In this document: positions 10,463 to 22,766 of the stretch, piece after piece
How positions within the stretch are numbered: position 1 is the stretch's first letter
Layout: each line of letters starts with the position of its first letter
NCBI GenBank assembly: GCA_028751875.1
Contig: CM054167.1
Coordinates: 20,044,412-20,108,411, forward strand
Reading direction: 5' to 3'
DNA from: Rapana venosa
Taxonomy: Eukaryota > Mollusca > Gastropoda > Neogastropoda > Muricidae
Length of the DNA stretch: 64,000 nt
Made by a program: the position numbers and the translations under genes
Notes under the pieces: model-generated
What the model was told of the DNA's origin: nothing
Databases searched by the model: none
The model's input: only the letters and a program-made list of their open reading frames with translations

Positions 10463-12769
10463 AAATTTAAAAAAATAAATGACAAATTTAAAAAACTAAA
10501 CACCAGGGTTTTATTTCGACCTCCCCAAAGCAGAATGCGTTACCTTTAATGGGGAAGGGATAATCGGTGCAGGACGCAAACTCGCCCTTGGGGAAACCTT
10601 GGAGCTCTAGCGAGGAAAACAAAAAAACACCACCACCACCACCACCACCAATGCTGGACTTTTCTTCATACCCAGCCCCACCCGTTTTCGTCCATGCACA
10701 AACTTTTAAACAAACTTGCCTGTAAATTTCATCATTTTTAAGGTGTTCAGTTTTTAATGAGTCTGAATTTTGTGGGGGGGCGGGGGGGGGGGGGGGGGTT
10801 GTTTTGGTCCCTTCATTCAGGTGAATTCCCTCAGAAAGCATGTGCAAAGCAGTACAAAAAGTTTGTTCCGTAGCTTGATATGAATTTTAGACACATACCA
10901 CTGTTTCAATTACCTAGATTTTTTAAGAGAAAAACAAAGGATTAGAGTAAGTTTTCTTAAGATCTTCATTACAAACCAAACCAAAGCAACAAACAACAAC
11001 CAAAAACAACAAAAAACTAGTCACAAAAAATTTCCAAACCCATAGGCTAACTTTAAAAACACACCCCAAAATCAAAGAAAATATCCAAAAAATTTTTTTG
11101 CTTTCCTGAAAGCACATAATCAAGAAAACAACCACACTAGGGGAAATTTTTCAGCCACAAACAAGTACATTCAAAAATACTGAAAAGTGAGTGTTGCAGA
11201 AATACCCCCCTACTTACACTCCTCTTTCAAAACAGCCCTTTCGTTTAAACTAAAAAAAACTTGCCGATCACGCATTCCAACAAATACTACATTTCTGAAC
11301 ACCAAAGCACCGTTAGGAACAACTTTTTCAAAGACCTGCAAAAAGAAAGTTTTTTGGTTTTTTTTTATATAACTTTTTCTAAACTATGATACAAAATACT
11401 TACCGATGATGCTTCTCTTGGGATACATACGCTATAGGTACCCAAAAATGTAGCGCTGATCAAAGGGTGCTGTGAAACTACACCAAAGGGTAATTTTATT
11501 CAAATCACCTCAGAGTGCATATGTACCCTCAGGCGGCTGTGCAAGCCTTTGTTTTTATCAAATGGCTTAGAGAATGAATGGACTGGTTTGTCTCTTTTCT
11601 CGCCAACAAGATGGCGTCTGCTGTGGCCATGCCTCATTTATTGTGGGCCCACTGAAATTTTAATTTGGGCACAGCCAAAAAAAAAACCCCTGTGCATCAG
11701 TTTGTCTTCCCCTATTCTACAATCAAAATACTGCATAAATAATCAACATTTTTGAATTTTTTTTTATTATTATGCACACACATTTGGTAAAATTTCAAAA
11801 TGTTTAAAAAAAAAAAACATTCAAAAAAACAAAAAGTGCCTGATTTTGCTTTTGCAGCCCTTTTTATCCTACACCAACCTCTAAAATTTTACATTTTTAC
11901 GTACTTGCATTCTTTTTTCCCCCCAAAAATTTATTGAAATCTGTACAAATGGCCAGATAGAGCCATAGAGAAAAAGCAACACCCGTATAGAAATGATTTT
12001 AAAAACGAATGGTATAACACTTCTCCATTACAAGACTGATTCTCACTGCATCATGAGTATAATACCCCCCCCCGCAAAAAACCATCACACTGCACCTGAC
12101 CCACTTTTCCCCTAGAAGGGGTTTTAGGCAGGGGAAATCAAAACTCACAAAAAGTCCCCTTTACACAAAAACAAACAAAAACACTGAGAAAAAGAAAAAT
12201 CAAACAAGGACCCACTTTGAGCCAAAACTAAGGAAAGAAAAAATAACGTATACCGAAGCATTTCCCCACATAAATCAAAGACGCTTCAAAAAAAACCCCA
12301 GAATGTACTCAACCAACCATTTTTACCAAAGGCCATCGAGTTCGATTTTTAAAAAATTTTTACCCCGGGGTAATGTTTTTACACCACTGGGACAAGTTTT
12401 CCCTTTTTTGATACATCGTCAGGACAAGCTCTTTCCATCGATATTTTTTGTCTTGATTCAAGAATGTGTGCCAGCCGTAGCAAGTCTGCTTGCCTTCAGA
12501 TTGATTCACAGATATATACACTCACTCACACTGACATTTCAGCAACTATGATACACAGATCTTATGCCTGCTCCAGTCTTCAGGAGCGATGGTTCTCACA
12601 CAAAACGTTAAGACAAAAAGACAAAGACAAAACAGTGCATGATTCTAAAGTCAAGCTGTATATTAAACTATGAGGATACTTTTTAATCCCCCCCAAAAAA
12701 AATTAGACACACAGATATATATATATATATATGCACCCCCACACATTCATATGCCAGTGTGAATGAGTG

Positions 12770-12803
<34 letters not shown>

Positions 12804-13395
12804 TGACAACTTTTCAGTCCCATTTAATCTTGTTTAAGATTTTTAAATCAAAATTCAGGAAACAAATAAATAAACGACAAATACATTCTACAAAGAGGCA
12901 AATCTAACTCAAATAAAGACCAAACCAAAATCAGATCAATGACCAAAACAAGCACAGCTGCAAACAAAACCTCTCCATAAAACTGTAAAACACCAGAAAC
13001 GTCACAACAACAATTTGCAGACTGACAAATAAAACGTTCCAAGTCTTAAAAAAAAAATTTTTTAAGTCTTTACTGTACAACTAAAAACAAATGATAAAAC
13101 TACAAGCAAAAGTTAAAACAACTGACAAGAAACCACACACATTCCCAATTCTAGACACAAACACCACACGAAGAAGACACTCGGAACACACCATACAAAT
13201 GATAACACAAGAGATACATATTATTTCAAAAAAGTATCAAAACCTAGACACACATATGTGAGGACCAGCCACAACGAGAATGAAAACACAGTAGGTTGCA
13301 GCTGTGGTGACGAAGAAGAAGAAGATGGCAGCAGCAGCGGTGGCGGTGGCGGCGGCGATGGTGATTATACTGACCAAGGGAGCTCACCCCAGCCC
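10463..13395. other. Downstream flank of the SLC44A gene; no further genes seen
   Basis: AT-rich, homopolymer-rich sequence including poly-G near 10775-10798, (AT)n at 12716-12731 and (AC)n near 12772-12801. It must include the SLC44A 3' untranslated region next to 13395. A GC-rich trinucleotide stretch (GCAGCAGCAGCGGTGGC) lies at about 13328-13358 in that region. The poly(A) site was not determined. Confidence 0.5.
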
Positions 13396-13493
13396 TCAGG
13401 CCTGTTTGTTGCCCTTGCGCAGCAGCTTCTGCAGACCTCGGGTCATGTAGTAGGGTTTGTCAGGACTGCCGTCATTACGCTCCAGGTCCTCCA
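13396..13493 (-). CDS. SLC44A (CTL2-like): SLC44A exon W22 (last exon, with stop)
   Basis: Codes [20 protein letters not shown] then [12 protein letters not shown] and TGA at 13396-13398. LEDLERNDG is the family's C-terminal signature, followed by a short basic cytoplasmic tail. Acceptor TGCCAACAG|TG. Confidence 0.98.
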
Positions 13494-16400
13494 CTGTTGG
13501 CATGCACGCACGCACACACAGCGCTGTGAGAGCCGTCTAATATCACTTAAAAGTGGAAAGACGTTAAAGCGAAGAACATACACATAAGACACAGAGCATA
13601 CCACACCATTCTCTAGTCTGGGCGAATTCATTGGTTAGAAGGTATAGTGCCTGGTCTTCTCCTCCTGCGCTTGTAACTCTGCAGGAGGTCCGTTCGCTGG
13701 CCTCAGCCCACACTTTCCAACTTCAGGGCGACTCATTAATTAAGGAGTTCATAAGAAGAAGAAGAAGAAAAAAAAAAGATGTGCTTGAAAAAAGGGCAGA
13801 AAATGGGGTGGGCAGGCAGGGGGGGAAAAAAAGGCAAAAGAGAGAGTGGGGGGATAGGGAAAAGGCAGAAACAAAGGGAGTGATAGAAAAGGGAACATTT
13901 CTACCACAGAATTTCCAGAAAGTGGGGATGCTGTTTATATGGAAAAAGCCCCAGGGCGGGGAGACTCTGGTCTAGGACTGTAGGGAAAGCGTTGCATTGT
14001 TTTCCACTTCCAGTCCTGGGGATAGCGTGTTGCCACCACAGCAATGCCACCCCCTTTTTCTGTCTATTTTTTTCTGTCTGCAAGTGTGTTTGTTTCCCTA
14101 CCAGAGTGGCCTTTTCCCAGGGGCAGCTTCCTTGTTGCTGTCAGTTATTTTACATACAAGCAAAAAAGGATTACAAACAAAGTGAACTGCAGAACAAAAA
14201 ACAACAACAACAGAAATTTGTCCATAAAATATTGTGAATGCAGCATAAATGAGAGATGTTTGGTGTAAGAAATTGTATCGCCAAAAAAGCGTAAAATTTA
14301 GCAAAATGTAACAAATGATTTTTGTTTGGGGGGGGAAAAAGCTTATTTTTTAACACTGCTATTTAGGTAGAGGTTTTGGAATGAAAAAATGAAAGTTAGA
14401 AACTTACTCAGCTTTAAAAGAGAGTAGTTTTTAAGCAGTACCAATATATTATAAAGGTTTTGATAGAGGGAACAGAATTTTTCATCACTTACGAATTAAT
14501 CAACTTTTCAAAATACATACCAAGTGACATCGATTGAAGAAGGCATAAAGAAATAAAAAGCTTGTCATGAGTTTATGGCACAGACATGCTGAAATGAGAT
14601 GATGAAAAAAAACTTATCTTACATAGTGAACTAAAAGAGAACTAGAAGACACTTGTTCATACTCACAGAAACAGAGGAAGAGGGTATCAACCGCCATGTC
14701 GTACACGTTAAAGAAACAGCTGGTCACCAGGTATGTCCCCAAAATTAGAATCTGTTAGGGATGAACATTATCATTATTATTGTCATCATCACTATCGTCA
14801 TTAACATTATCATCATTAGTAGTAGTATTATCATCATTATTATAATTACTGCTTCTACTATTATCATTACCATCATCATCATTCTTATCATCATCATTAC
14901 TATTATAATCATATTACTGTGATCATTATTACCAAAATGAAGTCAGCATCATCAATGTCATTATGAAGCTATTACTATTACCATATTGTCAAAGTTGGCT
15001 AGTGTCACAGGCAATATTGAAAATATCACAAAATGCCAACAAACAAAAAAAACAAAATGCACAGAACAGAAGAAAAAAATCAACACAAAAAAATTCCCAA
15101 ATAATAATAACTAAAAATAATGACACATTTAAGACAAAAAAAAGAGACTGGCCAAAATAGCCAATTCAATAGCAACAACATCGAAACAACAACAACAGAA
15201 AAGTTTCAATATTGAATCTTCATTTCTAACATATTGACAGAACCTTATCCTTACTGTGACAAGCACCAAGACAGAAGTTCAATAAATCAGTTACATTTCA
15301 CAAACAACACTTACACACACACGCACACACACACACACACACACAGATAACACAGAAGAGCTATAAAGTAATACACAGCACAACAGACGTACAATGATGG
15401 ATACGAACCATACAGACATGAATAAAGCGAAAACATTACACAACAATCACAGATACGAGCAATACAGAATCAATGACAACCAGAACTGATCTTTACACTC
15501 ACAGATATGCTACAGAAAAGTAGCAAAACCAAAAATAAGACAATATGCATACAGTCACAGCCACCAAACAGAAGTGCAATACTGCAGTTCCATTGATATT
15601 TGTTGTTGTTGTGCGTTCCCCAGCTTTACACCCTGGGGGTCACCCAGAACATGCACTCTGCCTCACTCATCCCACCTGGGAATCTCTGTGAGATAGGAAG
15701 TACACACCGGATGAGAAGTTTGCGTGTATGACTCTTTTTCAAGCACCTCGCCATATAGGCAGCCATACTCCGACTTCAATGTGTGGGCTGAGGCCAGCAG
15801 GCAGACCCCCTGCAGAGTTACAAGCACAGGAGGAGAAGACCAGGCGCTACACACCCCACCCAGTAAGGGAATACAGAGAGAGAAAGAGAAAGAGATTTAA
15901 ACAACAACAGTGCAGACGTACAGAAACAGGCACCATACAAAAGTGTAATAAATCTTTTATATACATACATACACACAAATGCACAAACTAACAACAGAGC
16001 AGACTTGCAATGACAAGGGCCATAATTATATAAAAGCGCGCTAGATCTTTACAGCAAAGAACAAACAGACAAACAAACGGACAGACAAAACCAACAACAG
16101 AGCAGACTCGCAATGACAAGGGCCATAATTATATAAAAGCGCGCTAGATCTTATACGCAAAGAACAAACGGATGGACAGACAAAACCAACAACAGAGCAG
16201 ACTTGCAATGACATGGGGCCATATGTAAAGGTAAAGGAGTCCCATAACCTATAAGGTCGTAGGGGAGCGAGGCGTCAGAGACCTCACTTCTCTAGGGCCA
16301 GCATATTGAGGGCGGCGCCCATCTCCTCTCCCTCGCTGCTTTACCTTCCCTGACCCTAAAGAGGGCAGGTACCCATTTACAGCTGGGGGAACTGTACTGA

Positions 16401-17295
16401 AGCCAAGGCGCACAAACGGTCACCCATCCAACTGGTAACCACGCTCGACGCTGCTTAACTTGGCTGGGGGAAAGCGAGTGCTCCGACCACTGAGCTATCC
16501 CGGCCCCTATATATAAGAGCCATATATAAGAGCGCTAAATCTTGACAGCAAAGAACAAACGGATGGACAGACACCCCCCCCCCCCCCCCCCCCCCCAGAC
16601 TTACAATGACAGGCACCAAACGGAAGTGGAGGTCAGGGATGTAGTCTTCCAGCACCGGAATGCGTCGCTCAAACCAGTAGTAGGACGCCACCGCTGTTGT
16701 CACATAGCACACGCTGCTCTCTGCTTGCTTGCTTGTTACTGTTTTCTTCTCTGACTCTCTGTGTCTGTGTGTGTGTAGGTGTGTGTGTGTCTGTGTGTGT
16801 GTGTGTGTGTCTGGGTTGGGTGGGTGTGTGTTGTGGTGTGTCTGTGTGTGTGTGTGTCTGTGTCTCTGTCTGTGTGTGTAGGTGTGTTTTGTGTGTAGGT
16901 CTGTGTGTGTGTAGGTGTGTGTGTATGCGTGTGTATGTGATGTTGTTGTGTGTGGGGAGAGGGTGTGAGTGTGTGTGTGTCTGTGTGTGTGGTGTGTATG
17001 TTGATGTTTTTTGTGTGTGGGGAGAGAGAGTGTGAGTGTGTGTGCCTATGTCTGTGTGTGTGTCTGGTGTGTGTGTGCGTGTGTATGTTGATGTTGTTGT
17101 GTGTGTGGGGAGAGAGAGTGTGAGTGAGTGTGTGGTGTTTTGTGTGTGTTTTGTGTGTGTGGCGCGTGTATGTTGATGTTGTGTGGGGAGAGAGAAATGG
17201 GGTGTGTCTGTGTGTGTGTGTGCGTGTGTATGTTGATTGTTGTTGTGTGTGGGGAGAGTGAGTGTGTGTGTGTCTGTCTGGTGTGTGTGTCTGTC

Positions 17296-17326
<31 letters not shown>

Positions 17327-18008
17327 CTGTGTGTGTGTGTTTCTGTGTGTGTGCGTGTGTATGTTGATGTTGTTGTGTGTGGGGGGAGAGAGTGTGAGTG
17401 TGTGTGCCTGTGTCTGTGTGTGTGTGTCTGTGTGTGTGTTTTGTTGATGTTGTTGTGTTGGGGAGAGAGAGTGTGAGTGTGTGTGTCTGTGTGTGTGTGT
17501 GCGTGGTATGTTGATGTTGTTGTTGTGTGTGGGGAGAGAGAGTGTGAGTGGTGGGGTGTGTCTGTGTGTGTGTGTGCGCGTGTGTATGTTGATGTTTGTG
17601 TGGGGAGAGAGAGTGTGAGTGTGTGTGTGTGGGCTTCAATTTTACGTCTGTTCACTTAAAGTGATATTTACGTCTGTTCACTTAAAGTGTGTGTGTGTGC
17701 GTGTGTATGTTGATGTTGTTGTGTGTGGGGAGAGAGAGTGTGTGTGTGTCTCTGTGTGTGTGTGTGTGTGTCTGTGTGTGTGTGTGTGTGTGTGTGCGTG
17801 TGTATGTTGATGTTGGTGTGTGGGGAGAGAGAGTGTGTGTGTGTCTGTGTGTGTGTGCGTGTGTTATGTTGATGTTGTTGTTGTGTGTGGGGAGAGAGAG
17901 AGAGAGTGTGTGTGTGTGTGTGTCTGTGTGTGCGTGTGTATGTTGATGTTGTTGTTGTGTGTGGGGAGAGAGAGTGTGTGGTTGCTGTTGATGTGTGTGG
18001 GGAGAGAG

Positions 18009-18044
<36 letters not shown>

Positions 18045-19103
18045 GCTGCTGTTGTTGTTGTGTGGGGAGAGAGAGAGAGACAGTGTGTGTGGTGTGTGTG
18101 TGTGTGTGTGTGTGCGTGCATGCATGCATGCATTTGTGTGTGTGCATGTGTGTGTGTATGTGTGTGTGCAGGTGAAGGTCAGGTTGTCAATGTTTGCGGT
18201 TTCAATTGATTTGAAGACTAAAAGCTTTCTGTTACCTTGTAATTAAGTACTGGGGAGTCATTTTGTTTTCTTCTGCTTTGAAAATTCCTTTTAAAAACAC
18301 CCCCAGCCCTCATCATGACCACCACCTATTACCACGCAAAATTGTGTCAGTTTGTTGCTTCCTAGAGTTTAGCATTTCACTTTGTAATAACTTTTCACAG
18401 GATTGCCCGATTTTGAATCTTGGTTGGGTTTTGGGGGTTTAAAAAAAAAAAAAATTATTGAATAGTTTTTATTGTAGATTAAGAACATGTTACCGATTAA
18501 AAATTGATCTCCAGTGCAAAGTGACCTGTTCATTGTCACTCAGTAGTTCAGTAATGCAAAATTCTTTTTATCAATCAGTGTGTATAGATACGTTGACGTT
18601 CCTGTCCCCAAACACTACCAACTTCCCCTCCTTTTTTTTTCTCTTTTCAGTCTAATATCAAAATTTGTGAAGAGACAAATGAATTTGAACATATACTCCT
18701 CCCCCCCCCCTACCTCCCTCAGACACAGATACGCACGCGCGCACACACACACACTATCATACACAAACACACACACACACCACACACACAATCTCATACA
18801 CACACACACACACACCACTCTCACACACAAACACACACACACCACTCTCACACACAAACACACGCACACCACACTCTCATACACAAACACACACATACAC
18901 ACCACACACACTCTCATATCATACACAAACACACACTCATACACAAACACACACAGAGCCCCTGAGTGGATCGGTAGTCTAGAGGTAACGCGCCTGTCTA
19001 GAAAGCGAAAAGTCCGGGTCGGAAGTGTGCGGTGGTTCGTATCCCGTCTGGGCCCGAAACTTTTCCCCCATCCATTAGACCATGAATGGTGGTCTGGGTG
19101 CTA

Positions 19104-19134
<31 letters not shown>

Positions 19135-22100
19135 CGTGTGTTACAGAAAATTATGCAGCGCACGTAAAAGAACTCACGGCACCAAGAGAGTTGTCCCTGG
19201 CAAAATTCTTAGAAAAAAGCCACTCTGATAGGGAAAGAAAATACAGTTGCAGACCAAAAAAAAAAAGAAAGAAGGGTGGCGCTGCTCTTGTGGCGACGTG
19301 CTCTCCCCGGGGAGAGCAGCCCGAATTTCACGCAGAGAAAGCTTGTGACTTAAAGTGGTATAAATAAATAAATAACATCACAAAATGTGAATAGATGTTA
19401 AAGATATCTCTCTCACACACACACACTTACCCACAGCCCCTGTAACCATCAGTTTGCTCACAAACATGATGAAATCCGACACTTTGTCCAACACAAACGT
19501 CCTGGAAACATAGAACATATGTATACAAAAAATGTACACACTCACGCACAAAAACACATACACAAGCATGCTTACGGAGAATGGCTAGCCTTGTAGAGAT
19601 TCACAAGTGGAATATAGTTTGAATCATATTCCGGTGAAAAAAACATTTTTCCACACTAAAAAAAAATATCAAACAAACAAACAAAAACAACTGACCGCTT
19701 CCTTTTTATTTTATTTTTATTGTTCGTCAGCCAGGGCTCTGAAGCTCACCAATGGTGAGATTGTTTATTGGCGGCCATTTTCCGGCCATTAATGTAGCCA
19801 CAGTGCTGTCAGCGCCTGGGCTTTATCACAGTTCTTGATTAAACCATTGACGCTGGGGGCAACAGCAAAGTGAAAGGCTGTATGATCAGTGGCTTTCCCA
19901 TTCATGGAATTCCACTTTACAGCTTAGTCTTTAGTGATCGACTATGACTCTCTCACTAGGAGGCTTGACTCGCACAGTCCTTATGTGCTGCAGCCCTGGG
20001 GGCTGGTTGGCCTTTGGAGAACATCTCCAACACTGACTGTCCGTATGCCCACTTGGCCAAGAGAGTGGGGATGTACTTCGGGCAAGGCATCTCCACTCTA
20101 ATCAAATTTCTGCCCAGTTTCCAAAACAGCAGCTGCCTCCTCTGCTGTTTTGGAGGTCATGGTCAAACACGACAGACAAACGTACAATGCAGCCACATTC
20201 CAACTTCAGGGATGATGTCTAAACATGACACCAGTGTGCATGCATTTTAAAAAAAAGTTTTGTCTTCTGTCCACACTGGCACACATTGGCCAACTCTACC
20301 CAAAAGTAGAACAGGTTTTACCAGGTGCGCAAGTTGTTCTGCATGTATTTGTACACAGGACCTCAGTTTATCGTCTCACATTAATGACTTTTAGGGGAGT
20401 GGGGTCAGCACTGATGTTAACTCCAGGGGGGGAAAAAAAGGCTTTAAACGAGTGTCTCAATAGTGGCTCAAACCCGCACTGTCAGATCGTGAGCTCAACG
20501 CTATAACCGCTAGGCTATCCCGCTCCCCCTCTGATGGGACGGGATAGCTTAGTGGTCATAACATTGCGCTCGCAATCTGACGACCCGGTTTCGAATCCCG
20601 TTCAATGGGATTTTTCCTCTGGAGTTAACATCAGTGCCGACTCCACTCTCCCCAAAAGTCCTGTGGATGAGACTGTAAACCGAGGCCCCGTGTGCAAACA
20701 CAGGCAGAACATTTTGCACACACGTTAAATCCTGTTCCACTTTTTGAAAGAGTATGCCATTGTGTGCCGGTGGGAACAGATGACAAAATTTACAAAACTG
20801 CATACACACGAGGACTGGATGTAAAAAAAAGCACGAGTGCTTATTCCATTATCCTTGATATAAAAGAATGAATAAATAAATAAAATGGTTTGCATGTGTT
20901 TTTGTGTAGGTTGTTTTGTTGTGGGGGGGGGGGGGGGGGAGCTAGTTTTTGGCTGACATAACAAAATGTAGTTCAATCAAGACAGACCGCCAGTGGTAGA
21001 TCAACAACTTTCACTTTCACTATCGCATATCCCAAAATGCAATTTCAACAGGAGAGTCTTCAAGACAGGAAGTCCTTGGACGCTATTTTGAATTTTGTTG
21101 CAAGAGATTTGGTTCAGTGGTTTGGCTGCAGTTGAATTTTCAAAAAAAAAGGGGGGTTTTGGGGGTGGGGTTTTTTTATAACTTTTTGTGCGTGTGGGAA
21201 CATCAGTGCATGGTGAACCTTTACAACTTCTAGAATTTATTTTCAGACATAATATTGGCGGTCAGAGTGTTTTGGAGGTTTAAACTGGTGAAGACATTTT
21301 GAAGTGAGACAAGTCTGAAGTCGGTCGTGCCCTAGTTATGAGCAATGACCTAGTTGTGAACAATGATCCTCTGCTCGCTGACTTTGATCGTTTTCCCTCC
21401 TGTATCAGTTAATACATATGAAAAAAACCAATGACTGTTTTGGGTGTAGTGACGTCTTTGGAACTTTTTCTGCATTTTTGGCGAGGGAAAAAAAAAAAAA
21501 AAGAAGGAAATTTGTTATCGATGTATGTTTGTAGTGGGTATGTCTGTGTTGCAGATTTACTTCCCTTGACATGGTATTTTCATAATTGTACTCACGAGGT
21601 CTTATAAGGTCAGCAAACGGTTAAAATCATGTACCAGCTTTTCACTTTTTTTTCCCCCGCCATGGGACGTGGTACAGAACTTCTCAAAAACTGATGAGTG
21701 CCCTCTTGCCCTTTTTCAGCTAGAGCTTCGAGATTCCCAGATGGCGAGATTTGGTGTATGCGACTGGTTTTGCCCACCATTGAGGCATCCGCATTCCGAC
21801 TTCAGGGACGGTGCTCCCTTTCAGTCATGTAGCGGACAGTGCGTGCATGACGTCGACGACATTTTTCACACAACCCTTGTCTTTTCACTTTCCGAAAAGA
21901 TACGTTCTAAAATAAAGAAAACAATAAATCTCTCAAACTGAGCGCTCTCTTCCGCTTCATCTTTCTTACCTCAGCACATTGCGCATAATCAGCAGGAAAG
22001 CGTCTTTGGTAGCCGCACAGAAACTGCGTCCGTATATTGCAATCTGCAACACAGTTAGTTAGTTACAGAAACACGGACCGCCAAAGAGAAGACTATACAC

Positions 22101-22732
22101 TCGATACAAGATAAAAAAAAAAACCAATGCTCTTGTCCACAAGCTGGCGAGCAGTTTTGCCTGCATGCGACCAATGCAGACTAGCACAGCTTGAAGATCA
22201 AACGGCGCTCAGTCAAGAGAGCTAAATTCAGCGCGCCCCTTCCTTGTACTAAAACCGCGTACACACGGGGACTGGATGTAAAAAAGCACATGAGTGCTTA
22301 TTCCATTATCCTCGATATATAAAAAAAAAAGTCATCTGAGCGCTTTGATTTGTCGCTTTACAAGATTCAGCGCTATATAAATTCCATACATTATTATTAT
22401 TACTAAGTCAAAGTGCGGTCAGTTCCTGCTATAGTTAGCGCCACCTGGGCTAGGATGGAATGGAGAGAAGCTGAGAGCGAAGCTGAAGGTGGGGAAAACT
22501 GACAGCTGCGGACTATGAGCTGAACCGAAATACTTCAATTCAAATGTCTGAAGAAACGCAAACGCAATTTTATTTCACGAGGGTAATAGATTAAGTAACA
22601 AGACTTTTTTTCATCCAGCCCTCAAAATGAAAAGAAAAGAAAAAGCTGCAAGAAAAACAAAAGCATAATTATGATACATATGAAAGTACACACACATTGA
22701 TATCAACAAATACACGAGAGAGAGAGACAGAG

Positions 22733-22766
<34 letters not shown>

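Noticed and set aside
16669..18209. Long open frames rich in His/Thr or Cys/Val on both strands (up to 328 codons)
   Set aside because: They are translations of TG/CA repeats. Frames stay open on several strands at once and show no domain; no start or splice context supports a gene. The same applies to 24.6-25.8, 29.2-30.1 and 51.2-52.0 kb.
20537..20620. A functional tRNA gene from the box A/box B pair
   Set aside because: The segment cannot be folded by eye into a proper cloverleaf with acceptor pairing, and it is the head of a repeated 330-bp SINE present many times in the window.
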